DNA of 64,000 nucleotides. It comes from Microcystis wesenbergii NRERC-220. GTDB taxonomy: Bacteria; Cyanobacteriota; Cyanobacteriia; Cyanobacteriales; Microcystaceae. The DNA lies in contig NZ_JAVSJA010000001.1 in assembly GCF_032027425.1 (NCBI RefSeq), positions 4,600,001-4,664,000 of the forward strand, written 5' to 3'. Positions 33,931 through 43,602 of this stretch are shown one piece after another; the first letter of the stretch is position 1; the number at the start of each line of letters is the position of its first letter. The position numbers were made by a program, and so were the translations under genes. The notes under the pieces are model-generated. The model did no database searches and was not told the origin of the DNA. It worked only from the letters and a program-made list of their open reading frames with translations.

Positions 33931-35006
33931 GCCAAAATATTTTTACTTGCGTTAATATCTCGGTCATGGTGAGTCCCACAGTCTGGACAATCCCATTCTC
34001 GAACATTTAACGGCATTTTTTCAGCAATATACCCACAATTACTACACCTTTTAGAGCTAGGAAACCATCTATCTATTTCGATGTAGTTTCTTCCATACCA
34101 ACGGCATTTATAGGCTAATTGTCGGGTGATTTCTCCCCAGCTTACATCAGATATTGCCTGAGATAATTTCGGGTTTTTGACCATATTCTTGACGGCTAAA
34201 TTCTCAACCACAATCGTTTGGTTTTCACGAACTAATTGAGTGGTTAGCTTATGTAAATGGTCTTTTCTGCTATCGGTGATTTGAGCGTAAATCTTGGCTA
34301 CTTTGATTCTTGCTTTTTCCCGATTTTTTGACCCTTTCTGTTTTCTAGAAAGATTTTTCGATGCTCTTCGCAGTCTCCGATAATGCTTTTTAAAATGCTT
34401 AGGATTAGATACTTTGTCACCATCGCTGGTAATCACAAGGCTACTAATTCCTAAGTCAATTCCGATGGCTTTATCTGTTACTGGTAATGGCTTAATTGTT
34501 GGGTCATCAAATCTAATTGAAATATGCCAACGTCCAGAAGGATGTAATCTGACTGTTACTGTGCTTGGTTCACAGCTTTCTGGGATTTGTCTTGACCATC
34601 GAATAGGTAAAGGTTCTGTGCATTTAGCTAAATAGATTTGTTTGTCTTTAAATTTAAAGGCTGATTTGGTAAATTCGGCACTTCCTCCCTGATGTTTTTT
34701 CTGAAAGTTGGGATACTTAGTACGACCAGCAAAGAAATTAGTGAAAGCTGTTTGTAAATGTCTTAACCCTTGTTGTAAAGGTACACAGCTTACTTCATTG
34801 AGAAAGTTTAATTCTTCTTGCTTTTTCCAATCGGTTAGCATTGAAGAAGTTTGAGCGTAGCCTACTCTTTCTTGCTTTTCGTACCAAGCTTGTGTTCGTT
34901 CGTGGAGAGCTTTGTTGTAAACTAATCTTACACAGCCCAAAGTGCGCCGCAATAGCGACTCTTGTTCGGGTGTGGGGTAAAATCGGAACGAGTAGGCTTT
35001 TTCCAT
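33894..35006 (-). CDS. tnpB: TnpB RNA-guided endonuclease
   Basis: This 370-residue protein appears full length. It has an N-terminal OrfB_IS605 helix-turn-helix region (FRFYPTPEQESLLRRTLGC) and a RuvC-like nuclease with D184 (GIDLGIS), E268 (VVENLAV) and D350 (DRDINAS). A zinc ribbon uses C321, C324, C340 and C343. All catalytic and zinc residues are in place, so it could be active. In this family the protein cuts DNA at sites matching the guide RNA next to a short element-specific motif. Confidence 0.92.
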   Translation of the reverse strand: MEKAYSFRFYPTPEQESLLRRTLGCVRLVYNKALHERTQAWYEKQERVGYAQTSSMLTDWKKQEELNFLNEVSCVPLQQGLRHLQTAFTNFFAGRTKYPNFQKKHQGGSAEFTKSAFKFKDKQIYLAKCTEPLPIRWSRQIPESCEPSTVTVRLHPSGRWHISIRFDDPTIKPLPVTDKAIGIDLGISSLVITSDGDKVSNPKHFKKHYRRLRRASKNLSRKQKGSKNREKARIKVAKIYAQITDSRKDHLHKLTTQLVRENQTIVVENLAVKNMVKNPKLSQAISDVSWGEITRQLAYKCRWYGRNYIEIDRWFPSSKRCSNCGYIAEKMPLNVREWDCPDCGTHHDRDINASKNILAAGLAVSVCRAT

Positions 35007-35125
35007 GTCTCACATTCTAGCATATATTTCGTAAATGTTCTAATATTTAACAGTAAAGCCGTCGTAGAACGACGGGGTTTCAGACCCAAATTTTCGATGA
35101 AGAGGTGGTAGATTATTCAAAAATC

Positions 35126-35735
35126 ATGGCAGGAGTAACTTCAACAGTAGTCAAAGAAAGTGCAGAGGAATTAACTCAACGGCTCAAAGAAGCAACCACC
35201 GCCAGGGAAAAAGACAAACTGCAAGTGCTGTATTGGCTAAAACAAGAAAAAGCTCCCGCCCTCAAGGGGATAGCTGAAAGTTTAGGGCATCATAGAAACA
35301 CAGTGCCAAGCTGGTTGTGTAAATATCGTGAGCAAGGCTTGGAGGGAATGTTAGAAAGGAAAAAATCAAAGGGTAGAGTGCGAGGGCTCCCAGAATGGGC
35401 GGAAAAGGCCTTAGAAAAGCACTTAAAAGAAGAAGAAAATGGATTTAAGAGCTATGGGGAAGTGCAGGAATGGTTAGCCGAAAAACTGGGAGTAGAAGCG
35501 GAGTATCACACAGTGTATCAAATGACGCGTTATCGTCTCAAGGCCAAATTGAAAGTAGCAAGACCGGAGCATAATAAACAGGATAAAAAAAAAGGGAGGA
35601 ATTTAAAGGAACCCTCAAAGAAAACCTAGAGTTCTTGAGTAATTACCTGAAAGAAGAAAAAAACGAAACTAGGAAAATCCGATACTTCGCACAAGATGAA
35701 AGTCGCTTTGGAATCAATACAATAATAGGAAGATT
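35126..35735 (+). pseudogene. IS630-family transposase, truncated
   Basis: The first frame (to 35629) holds the N-terminal helix-turn-helix (ALKGIAESLGHHRNTVPSWL) and a second winged helix. The sequence continues in another frame (KEEFKGTLKENLEFLSN..RYFAQDESRFGI), carrying the first catalytic Asp. The switch lies at an A9 run (35585-35593), where IS630 elements may use programmed frameshifting. The gene is then truncated, and two of the three DDE acidic residues are lost. Confidence 0.75.
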
Positions 35736-35815
35736 TACGCGATGTGCAACTAAAAACCACAGAATCAGGGTTCCAGAGGATACTTTATCTCTGCTGATTT
35801 ATGAAAACCTTGTAA

Positions 35816-36016
35816 ATCAAGACTGAAAATATAGTTGCACACGGGGTTAATAATCAGTCTAGGAGAGCCAAACTAGGTGGCTCAAAAGTTTTTAAATGCC
35901 CTGAATGTGGACATACTTTAAATCGTGACTTTAATGGTGCTTTGGGGATTATGCTCAAAGCTTTGTCGGATAAGACCTTTACCGTTGTCAAAAATGGTAA
36001 GCTAAGACGCATTTAA
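35816..36016 (+). pseudogene. C-terminal fragment of a second TnpB
   Basis: An open frame without a start codon contains KVFKCPECGHTLNRDFNGALGIMLKAL, the zinc-ribbon half and last RuvC Asp of a TnpB unlike the one at 33894. The rest is absent. It directly follows the IS630 remnant. Confidence 0.7.
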
Positions 36017-36157
36017 AGCGCTTATTCTTAAGATTAGCCGAATCTCCCCCAATCCCTTTACTGTTGCCTCTTGCCTCTTGCCTCTTGCCTCGTCTCAACA
36101 AGCAATTTAAATGCGCGGGCAGCTTAATGCTATTGTGGCACAATACAGTGATATACC

Positions 36158-36801
36158 GTGTTGTACCGCATAAATGTATCAGAACTGATAGAGGCATTAG
36201 GGGAGTTACCAGTACGCCAGTGTTTCACAGTAGATGCTCTACACAATCAAAGGGAGACAGCAGCCGCCATCATGGAAGCCAATCACGATTACCTGATGGC
36301 GGTCAAAGAAAATCAGCCGAGCCTATACAAGGCCATAGAAAAAAGAGCGTTGTCAGAGCCAGCTTGCTCAGAAATCACAGTTCAAGATAATAGCCACGGC
36401 AGACAAGTAAGCAGAAAAGTGAGGGTATATGAAGCATCGGCAGGTCTCCAGCAGAAATGGAGAGGTTGACAAAGCTTTGTCGTAGTGGAACGTCAAGGCA
36501 AACGGGAGGGAAAGAATTTTGAGGAGAAGGCTTATTTCATCAGTAGTGAACGGTTGTCAGTGGAAGCCTTTTTGAAGGCAATTCAGGGGCATTGGAGTAT
36601 TGAAAATCAGTTTCACTGGGTGAAAGATGTCGCCTTGAAGGAGGATAATCCGTCTCGGCGGGCGGTCATTCTCCCGTTAACTGGGCGATTTTATTTAGTT
36701 GGTTGATTACCTTGGTTCGCCGTGGCGGGTTTCGGACGGTTCCCCAAGCTCGGCGTTTATGGGCTAACCAAGTTGACACAATTTTTGCTTTACTTTTATG
36801 A
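36158..36801 (+). pseudogene. ISAs1-family transposase remnant
   Basis: The frame matches the C-terminal half of ISAs1 (IS4-like) transposases: FTVDALHNQRETAAAIMEANHDYLMAVKENQP, then an in-frame TGA at 36467-36469, QSFVVVERQGKREG, SVEAFLKAIQGHWSIENQFHWVKDVALKED, and after a frameshift near 36660 SPVNWAILFSWLITLVRRGG. It combines an N-terminal truncation, a nonsense codon and a frameshift; it is dead. Confidence 0.8.
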
Positions 36802-36811
36802 AACCACCCTG

Positions 36812-36875
36812 CCTACCCCCCTTAATCCCCCCTTAATAAGGGGGGAGCCGACAATTTTTAACACCTACCCACTTA
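36812..36875. repeat. MITE-like element, family 3, partial
   Basis: Only the CCCCCCTTAATAAGGGGGG core and the right end (TTTTTAACACCTACCCACTTA) are present. The left arm is missing at the junction with the ISAs1 remnant. The stretch 36876-37128 is otherwise gene-free and leads into ndhD. Confidence 0.65.
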
Positions 36876-37047
36876 TTTAGAGATTTTCTGCAACCTCATC
36901 GCTATTTTTCCCATTTTTGAACTCTCAAAAATTAATTAGGGCAGAAGTCTCCTGAAACTTAACAATATTAATAGACAAGGACAGGAAAATAATTGCTAGA
37001 TTGATTTAGGTACAGTTAACTGTAACCGCGAGAACAAGAGAAAAAAA

Positions 37048-37070
37048 GCGGTTTTCCCCGGTAAAACCGC
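37048..37070 (+). promoter_or_regulatory. Hairpin in the ndhD leader
   Basis: The arms GCGGTTTT and AAAACCGC are separated by 7 bases, preceded by seven A and followed by CAAAAAG. It lies 60-80 bases before the ndhD ATG. It may be a transcript-stability or attenuation hairpin, or an end of upstream transcription. Confidence 0.4.
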
Positions 37071-37128
37071 CAAAAAGCCCTAGCTTAATTTCTCGATTCT
37101 GACGATTAAATAAATATTAAAACAGCCG

Positions 37129-38712
37129 ATGAATCTAACGAACTTTCCTTGGTTAACTGCCATCATCCTTTTTCCCATCGTCGCCGCTTTATTAGTTCCC
37201 ATAATTCCCGATAAAGACGGTAAAACCGTGAGATGGTTTGCTCTGACGGTGGGATTAATCGACTTTGCCCTAATTATCTACGCTTTCTATACCAGTTACG
37301 ATTTCGCTAATCCCAATCTGCAATTAGTGGAAAGTTATCAATGGTTGCCCGAAATTGACCTAAGATGGTCCTTAGGAGCCGATGGCCTCTCCATGCCTCT
37401 GATTATCTTAACGGGATTTATCACCACTCTGGCTATCTTAGCGGCTTGGCCGGTGACTTTTAAACCGAAACTATTCTACTTCCTGATGCTGTTGATGTAC
37501 GGGGGACAGATTGCGGTGTTTGCCGTACAGGATCTGTTACTGTTCTTCCTCGTCTGGGAATTAGAATTAGTCCCCGTCTATCTAATCCTCTCTATTTGGG
37601 GCGGTAAACGTCGTCTCTACGCAGCCACCAAATTTATCCTTTACACCGCCGGAGGCTCTCTCTTTATCCTTGTAGCGGCGCTGACGATGGCTTTTTATGG
37701 CGATACCGTCTCCTTTGACATGGTGACTATTGCTGGCAAGGATTTTCCCCTGAAACTGCAATTATTCCTCTACGCTGGTTTCCTGATTGCCTACGGGGTA
37801 AAACTGCCCATCTTCCCCCTCCATACTTGGCTACCGGATGCCCACGGCGAAGCCACTGCCCCTGCCCACATGTTACTAGCGGGAATTTTGCTGAAAATGG
37901 GTGGTTATGCGCTCTTAAGGATGAATATGGGGATGTTACCCGATGCTCACGCCGTTTTCGCCCCCGTTTTGGTGATTTTAGGGGTAGTTAATATTATCTA
38001 CGCCGCCTTAACCTCCTTTGCCCAACGCAATCTTAAGCGCAAAATTGCCTATTCTTCCATCTCTCACATGGGATTTGTCCTGATTGGTATGGCTTCCTTT
38101 ACCGATATTGGTACAAGCGGGGCGATGTTACAGATGATTTCCCACGGACTGATTGGGGCGAGTTTATTCTTTATGGTCGGTTGTACCTACGATCGCACCC
38201 ATACCCTGATGTTAGACGAGATGGGCGGTGTCGGCAAGAAAATGAAGAAAGTTTTTGCTATGTGGACCACCTGTTCCCTTGCTTCCCTCGCTTTGCCCGG
38301 GATGAGCGGTTTTGTGGCGGAATTAATGGTATTTATCGGTTTTGCCACCAGTGATGCCTATAGTCCCACTTTCCGCGTCATCATCGTCTTTTTAGCGGCT
38401 ATCGGTGTCATTCTCACCCCGATTTATCTCTTGTCCATGTTGCGAGAAATTCTCTATGGGCCGGAAAATAAGGAATTAGAAGAACACCATGCCCTCGTCG
38501 ATGCGGAACCCCGGGAAGTCTTTATCATCGCTTCTCTATTAGTGCCAATTATCGGCATTGGACTCTATCCCAAAGTGGCTACGACGATTTACGATGCTAC
38601 TACCAATAAATTAACCGCCCTAGCGCGTAATTCTGTCCCCAGTTTAGTGCAACAGGCAAAGGCAAAAACCCCCAGTTTCTCCCTTTATTCCCTAAAAGCA
38701 CCCGAAATTTAA
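37129..38712 (+). CDS. ndhD: NAD(P)H-quinone oxidoreductase subunit 4 (NdhD)
   Basis: This 527-residue, multi-span proton-translocating subunit belongs to the NDH-1 complex in thylakoid or plasma membranes, serving respiration and cyclic electron flow. Conserved features are the essential Glu in [21 protein letters not shown], the discontinuous-helix Lys ([17 protein letters not shown]) and [17 protein letters not shown]. It is most like NdhD1/D2 subunits. No other ndh genes are nearby, as is usual for ndhD copies. Confidence 0.95.
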   Translation: MNLTNFPWLTAIILFPIVAALLVPIIPDKDGKTVRWFALTVGLIDFALIIYAFYTSYDFANPNLQLVESYQWLPEIDLRWSLGADGLSMPLIILTGFITTLAILAAWPVTFKPKLFYFLMLLMYGGQIAVFAVQDLLLFFLVWELELVPVYLILSIWGGKRRLYAATKFILYTAGGSLFILVAALTMAFYGDTVSFDMVTIAGKDFPLKLQLFLYAGFLIAYGVKLPIFPLHTWLPDAHGEATAPAHMLLAGILLKMGGYALLRMNMGMLPDAHAVFAPVLVILGVVNIIYAALTSFAQRNLKRKIAYSSISHMGFVLIGMASFTDIGTSGAMLQMISHGLIGASLFFMVGCTYDRTHTLMLDEMGGVGKKMKKVFAMWTTCSLASLALPGMSGFVAELMVFIGFATSDAYSPTFRVIIVFLAAIGVILTPIYLLSMLREILYGPENKELEEHHALVDAEPREVFIIASLLVPIIGIGLYPKVATTIYDATTNKLTALARNSVPSLVQQAKAKTPSFSLYSLKAPEI

Positions 38713-38713
38713 A

Positions 38714-38783
38714 TGTAGGGTGGGTTAGGCGACGACAAGTTAAGCAGTTAACCAATAATTAAAAATTCGCCGTAACCCACCAC
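38714..38783. repeat. Short inverted-repeat element, family 6, copy a
   Basis: This ~70-bp element has the ends TGTAGGGTGGGTTAGGCGAC and GTAACCCACCA with complementary parts. A second copy is at 47594-47662 in the opposite orientation. Both begin right after a stop codon (ndhD here) and could form terminator-like hairpins. Confidence 0.65.
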
Positions 38784-38784
38784 A

Positions 38785-39291
38785 TTATTGATCAAGAGAG
38801 GACTTATCAGGAATAAGTAGCTTTAACAGAAACAATATCTGACTTATTTCGGAACGCATAGCTCTGATCTCACCTTCAATCACATCAAAGCGTTTTGATA
38901 TTGAATTCTTGTCATAATCAATAGGCATCGAGTCTTGAGTAGATAGATTGTTGAGTTTATTAGCAAGAGCTGCCCAACTATTAGCTTTTAATCCAAAATA
39001 ATACTTAGCTTCATTTAGCGTTCTAAACTGCTGCTTAAGAGTATCAACAGTGAAGTTGATTGTCTGATAAACGCAAGCTTGGTTGTCTAGATCTTCCTCA
39101 ACCATATCAACAACCTCACGAATAAGTTGATCGTGATTTTCACTAATCTGAGCGGCGGCTCCTAGTATACGAGAGGTCGCTTTAATCTGCAATTCAGTAT
39201 CTTGTTGAAGCTGATCGGCAATTTTACGAACTTGTTCCCCCAATGTGCCTTTACGCTTTGGCTCTAGAGCAGGTGTTAACTCTTGACTCAT
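38785..39291 (-). CDS. Hypothetical coiled-coil protein A
   Basis: This 168-residue soluble protein is mostly alpha-helical. It has segments rich in Q/E/L (ADQLQQDTELQIKATSRILGAAAQ) and a C-terminal amphipathic helix (FDVIEGEIRAMRSEISQILFLLKLLIP). I recognise no domain family. It starts only 21 bases from a ~425-bp inverted-repeat element that separates it from another coiled-coil gene on the same strand; the two may once have been a simple operon. Confidence 0.6.
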   Translation of the reverse strand: MSQELTPALEPKRKGTLGEQVRKIADQLQQDTELQIKATSRILGAAAQISENHDQLIREVVDMVEEDLDNQACVYQTINFTVDTLKQQFRTLNEAKYYFGLKANSWAALANKLNNLSTQDSMPIDYDKNSISKRFDVIEGEIRAMRSEISQILFLLKLLIPDKSSLDQ

Positions 39292-39311
39292 GAAAAATCT
39301 CCTTTATTCCT

Positions 39312-39736
39312 GGACTTCCCCCGTATAAACATACTAGCTATGGCTAAAAGTCTTACAGAGCCTGAGTTCAAGCAATACAATACCAATGAACTACTGGACA
39401 CAAAATCCTGAAGTTCTTACGCCGATAGGGTTTGAGGCAAAAATTTTCAAATTTGACCTTTAGACCATTATAGCTTGTTTCGGGGCAGAAAATCAGCAAA
39501 AACATGGCTACAGAGCGAATCCCTTACTCTAGAGATTAATGACACTATCTGTTAAAATCAGGTTAGCGATCACTATACAGCCAACTCTACGGAATCGCTC
39601 TACTCCAGATACAGTCAACGGTACAGCCATTTTCAAGCGAAAAATGTACCCAGTAGTCTCTTTTCAATTTTTTCTTAGAACCTCCATGCGGTAAGGGTTT
39701 TGTTAATTTTTTAGTATTTATGTATGGGGGAAGTCC
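39312..39736. repeat. ~425-bp inverted-repeat element, family 5, copy 1
   Basis: This non-coding element has termini GGACTTCCCCCGTATAAAC and its inverted equivalent (..GTATGGGGGAAGTCC). It is almost identical over its whole length to 40697-41121. No frame above background is seen. It is larger than typical MITEs, and its interior is conserved between copies. It ends two bases before the stop codon of coiled-coil gene B. Confidence 0.8.
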
Positions 39737-39738
39737 AG

Positions 39739-40410
39739 TTATTCAGAAAGGATATCTTTAATGGCAAGCCAAATGCGTTTGAGCTTTTGCAGCAAACCAA
39801 CTGGATTACCAGTAGATTCCACTTCTACCGAATCAACTAATTGTTGAATCCTATCCATACGCTCTGCTAAAGCATAAAGGTTATTCACCGCCTCATCCTT
39901 GCTTGCCAACGATTCACGCAGTAGAACAACCATTTCAGCAATTTCCTGCTTTAGACGCTCATTTTCAATTTTACGGCGAGTTTCCCAACCCTTGATGCCA
40001 GCCTTTGAGCGTCTTTCTCGTTTAAGCAGCTCTTGGGCTTCATTATACAGAGTCAGATATTGCGTCCGCCGGGCATCTGCTTCTTGATATTTGGCTATTA
40101 ATTCAACAGTTTTTGCCTTCTCTTCGTTATAAAGACAAAGAGTTTGCTGATATCTTTGCTGCTCACTAAGATAGAGTTGATTATTCTGCGTTGCACGCTG
40201 CTCCCATTCATCAACTGCAAGCTGTGAAGTCTGAAGCTGTTGCTGCAATTGAGCTTTTTCCTGCTGCAACAAAAACTTATCACCTCTAGCATTATCTCGC
40301 TGCTGTTTCAGTTCATGATAAGAGGGTGGCTCTGGCTGCCGAGAGCGAGGATTGTTGCGCTCATTATCACTATTAGAATCTCGGCGATCCGCCCTTCGCA
40401 TCCCTGGCAT
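39739..40410 (-). CDS. Hypothetical coiled-coil protein B
   Basis: This 223-residue protein has a basic, disordered N-terminus (MPGMRRADRRDSNSDNERNN) followed by ~120 residues of coiled coil (about 32-180) with repeated Q/E/L heptads, and a C-terminal amphipathic helix (GLLQKLKRIWLAIKDILSE). No known domain. It lies between two copies of the same 425-bp element and upstream of coiled-coil gene A. It could be structural or membrane-associated, but nothing more can be read. Confidence 0.6.
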   Translation of the reverse strand: MPGMRRADRRDSNSDNERNNPRSRQPEPPSYHELKQQRDNARGDKFLLQQEKAQLQQQLQTSQLAVDEWEQRATQNNQLYLSEQQRYQQTLCLYNEEKAKTVELIAKYQEADARRTQYLTLYNEAQELLKRERRSKAGIKGWETRRKIENERLKQEIAEMVVLLRESLASKDEAVNNLYALAERMDRIQQLVDSVEVESTGNPVGLLQKLKRIWLAIKDILSE

Positions 40411-40696
40411 AATTCAACCTCCGAAGCAGATATCCCTATAACTTGAGTCTTCCCAAATCAACGGAACGAGATAGCATTCGACAAGCTAAACCTCCTAATG
40501 AATCAATCAGTATCGATCACACTAAAAAATAACTTGACGGACATTATCACTACTAAGAGTTAAAGCGACCTAACGACTTAATCAAGAGGCAATCGCCACT
40601 CTCAACTTAAATCTAAAATATCATATTTGTCCGCTCCAATGATTTGCCATAACCCGATTACTTCTTAATTCTTAACTGTAGCGAGCATCAATAACT

Positions 40697-41121
40697 GAAC
40701 TTCCCCCGTATAAACATACTAGCTATGGCTAAAAGTCTTACAGAGCCTGAGTTAAAGCAATATAATACTAATGGACTACTGGACACAAAATCCTGAAGTC
40801 CTTACGCAGATAGGGTTTGAGGCAAAATTTTTCAAATTTGACCTTTCGACCATTATAGCTTGTTTCGGGGCAGAAAACCAGCAAAAACATGGCTACAGAG
40901 CGAATCCCTTACTCTAGAGATTAATGACACTATCTGTTAAAATCAGGTTAGCGATCACTATACAGCCAACTCTACGGAATCGCTCTACTCCAGATACAGT
41001 CAACGGTACAGCCATTTTCAAGCGAAAAATGTACCCAGTAGCCTCTTTTCAATTTTTTCTGAGAAGCGACCTGCGGTAAGGGTTTTGTTAATTTTTTAGT
41101 ATTTCTGTATGGGGGAAGTCC
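40697..41121. repeat. ~425-bp inverted-repeat element, family 5, copy 2
   Basis: It shares the termini and almost the whole interior with 39312-39736 in the same orientation. Differences are scattered single bases and a short variable stretch near 41065-41075. The preceding 40411-40696 is gene-free and would hold the promoter of coiled-coil gene B. Confidence 0.8.
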
Positions 41122-41230
41122 AGCAATAATCTTGGCGAACTGAACAACGAAGTCAGCTATTTTTAATTGCGTAATCCTTGCTCAAATAGCGACTATTGAG
41201 ACTTAAACAAAAACTGAGGTAACAATAGTT

Positions 41231-41606
<376 letters not shown>

Positions 41607-41707
41607 AGTTAAATAGTTTCAAACCTATAGCAGTAAGCCATCAGCTTTGAATCAGTTATATAGGAAGTTGTCGTTTTCTTTTCACTAATAACTGAAAAAT
41701 CCCCACC

Positions 41708-42472
41708 CTACCCAATCACCTCGTGTAAATCCGTCGGTGCGAGATTAGGATAAACCACTTCACCATCCTTAAACCAAATAATGCGCTGAGAGTGACGCGC
41801 CACATCGGCCTCGTGAGTTACCATCACGATAGTAATGCCACTGTTATTCAATTCCGAGAAAATAGCCATCACCTCTTGGGTAGTTTTCGAGTCCAGCGCC
41901 CCCGTCGGTTCATCGGCAAGTAATAATATGGGTTGATTGACAATTGCCCTAGCAATAGCGACGCGCTGCTGTTGTCCCCCCGATAATTGATTGGGTTTAT
42001 TGTGCAGTCGATTATCTAATTTTACCTTCGTTAAAGCAGCGATCGCTCTTTCCTTTCTTTCTTGGGGAGAAACCCCACCATAAATCATCGGTAACATGAC
42101 ATTTTCTAGCGCACTCATCTGGGGTAAAAGATGGAATTGCTGGAAAACAAAGCCGATTTTACGATTGCGAATCTGAGCTAAATCCCCATCCGGCAGCGTG
42201 GAAACGTCCAGATTTTCTAGATAATAAGACCCCGAGGTGGGACGATCAAGACAGCCGATAATATTCATGGCTGTGGATTTTCCCGAACCCGATGCCCCCA
42301 TAATAGCGCAATATTCCCCTTTTTTGAGGCTTAAATTGATGTTATTAAGGGCTTTAACCATGGTTTCGCCACTGCCATAGATTTTAGATACATTTTCGAG
42401 GCGAATAATTACTGGCTGATAGACTTCGGCTTTATCGTTGCGTTGGCTGAGAGAGGAAGTATCAAAACTCAT
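41708..42472 (-). CDS. ABC exporter ATPase, MacB/LolD/DevA family
   Basis: This 254-residue ATPase has Walker A GASGSGKST (~59), a Q-loop, the signature LSGGQQQR (~162) and Walker B LLLADEPTGALDS (~182). The GALDS extension is characteristic of the MacB/LolD/DevA group, which works with a FtsX-like permease and often a membrane-fusion protein in export or lipid extraction. No permease is adjacent. The 5' side is occupied by a family-1 repeat (42484-42675), so the upstream operon partner may have been separated. Confidence 0.9.
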   Translation of the reverse strand: MSFDTSSLSQRNDKAEVYQPVIIRLENVSKIYGSGETMVKALNNINLSLKKGEYCAIMGASGSGKSTAMNIIGCLDRPTSGSYYLENLDVSTLPDGDLAQIRNRKIGFVFQQFHLLPQMSALENVMLPMIYGGVSPQERKERAIAALTKVKLDNRLHNKPNQLSGGQQQRVAIARAIVNQPILLLADEPTGALDSKTTQEVMAIFSELNNSGITIVMVTHEADVARHSQRIIWFKDGEVVYPNLAPTDLHEVIG

Positions 42473-42483
42473 GAAATAAATTC

Positions 42484-42675
42484 GTGGGGGCAGGGTGTGG
42501 GGTGTAGGGTGTGGGGTGTAGGGTTTTACCGATTTTCAGGGGGTCAATTACCTAATTTTCAGGCAAAAAGTGCCTAAATTTCCCCCCTGATCACTCCAAG
42601 GGCTGGCAGTTTTTGATTTCAAACAAGCTTAAAGATATTATCCAACAAGGTTTTTAGATTTATTCAGCCAGCCCT
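42484..42675. repeat. MITE-like element, family 1, copy f (one end degraded)
   Basis: Read on the minus strand it begins AGGGCTGGCTGAATAAA at 42675, with AAAT flanking (42676-42679), and ends in a degenerate heptamer array of CACACCC type. The second terminus is not recognisable. It lies 12 bases upstream of the ABC ATPase start codon. Confidence 0.7.
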
Positions 42676-42728
42676 AAATAAAGATAAAACCAATAAATGC
42701 AGCTATTCTAACCTGAGCAATTCTCCAT

Positions 42729-43541
42729 TCAAGCAACATCCTTGAGAAAACCGACTAAAGGCAAGAAAACCGGTGCTAAATTCGATCGAGCCACGGCTAA
42801 ACAGGGATAGGATCGATCACGATAATTTTCCCCTACCCGCAAGGGAAAAATCTTTTCTCCTAAAGAGATAAATACTCCGTCCGCGGCCTGTAGAATTGCC
42901 CAAACCGCAGCAATATCCCAGACTTTCGGGGTTGCTTCCACTCCTCCCAAAACCGTGCCATCGGCAACCAAAAGCAGATTATAACTAGCTACTCCTATCA
43001 TCCGCACTTTGCAGGGAAAGGGTTTTTTTAATAGATCTGTACTACGAGCGCAGAGATTAAACAGATGATTTTTGCTGGGAAAATCGTCGCTGGTGTGAAT
43101 CGGTTGACCGTTGCAGTAGGCCCCTAGCGGACCGGTTAAACCCGTCTCACCGTACCAATAACCATAATAGGACTGTTTCAGGCAGGGCAGATAAACAAAT
43201 CCGAACACGGGAGTCCCCCGGTAGAGAAGTCCCAGGGAAATGCCCCAGATGGGAAGACCGCGAGTAAAATTAGTCGTGCCGTCGATCGGATCCACGACCC
43301 AACACCATTCTTGATCCGGGAAAATATGGGTAGTTTCCTCGGTTAAGACTCCATGATCCTGGAAAGTGCGGGCAAGTAGCGATCGCAATTCGCCATCGGA
43401 CCAACGGTCGGCAGCCGTCACTAAAGTCCCGTCTGCTTTATTGGTGGCCTGTAATTTGCCAAAATCAGCTAGTAGGCGATCGCCCACCTGGCCAGTAGCC
43501 TGATAACAAAAGTCTAAAACCTGACTCCAAAAAGTTTCCAT
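42729..43541 (-). CDS. Inositol monophosphatase family protein
   Basis: This 270-residue metal-dependent phosphatase has EETTHIFP (divergent first motif), WCWVVDPIDGTTNFTRGLP, and VWDIAAVWAILQAADG in place of the usual WDxAAG block. It is a divergent paralogue of 16395-17225. The altered motif suggests a different substrate. It is transcribed away from scpB. Confidence 0.87.
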   Translation of the reverse strand: METFWSQVLDFCYQATGQVGDRLLADFGKLQATNKADGTLVTAADRWSDGELRSLLARTFQDHGVLTEETTHIFPDQEWCWVVDPIDGTTNFTRGLPIWGISLGLLYRGTPVFGFVYLPCLKQSYYGYWYGETGLTGPLGAYCNGQPIHTSDDFPSKNHLFNLCARSTDLLKKPFPCKVRMIGVASYNLLLVADGTVLGGVEATPKVWDIAAVWAILQAADGVFISLGEKIFPLRVGENYRDRSYPCLAVARSNLAPVFLPLVGFLKDVA

Positions 43542-43602
43542 AATTTTCTCGTTCGTCTTCTAGTAGAATATTAAATCATTGTCTAAACTTAGGTAGTCGA
43601 GA

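Larger units (their letters stand above)
33722..35090 (-). mobile_element. IS605-family element with tnpB only
   Basis: A transposon carrying tnpB (33894-35006) has structured ends: a hairpin at 33732-33754 (TCACCGCCG / CGGACGGTG) at the tnpB 3' side, and a hairpin at 35059-35075 (CCGTCGT / ACGACGG) followed by GGGTTTCAGACC at the 5' side. No tnpA is present, so movement would need TnpA in trans. Exact borders are estimates. Confidence 0.7.

Noticed and set aside
33773-34006. 77-codon minus-strand frame at the 3' end of tnpB
   Set aside because: It overlaps tnpB in another frame and covers the predicted omega-RNA region; codon use and content do not suggest a protein.
41708-43541. ABC ATPase and IMPase as one operon
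   Set aside because: They are separated by about 256 bases holding a transposed repeat element, so current co-transcription is doubtful.
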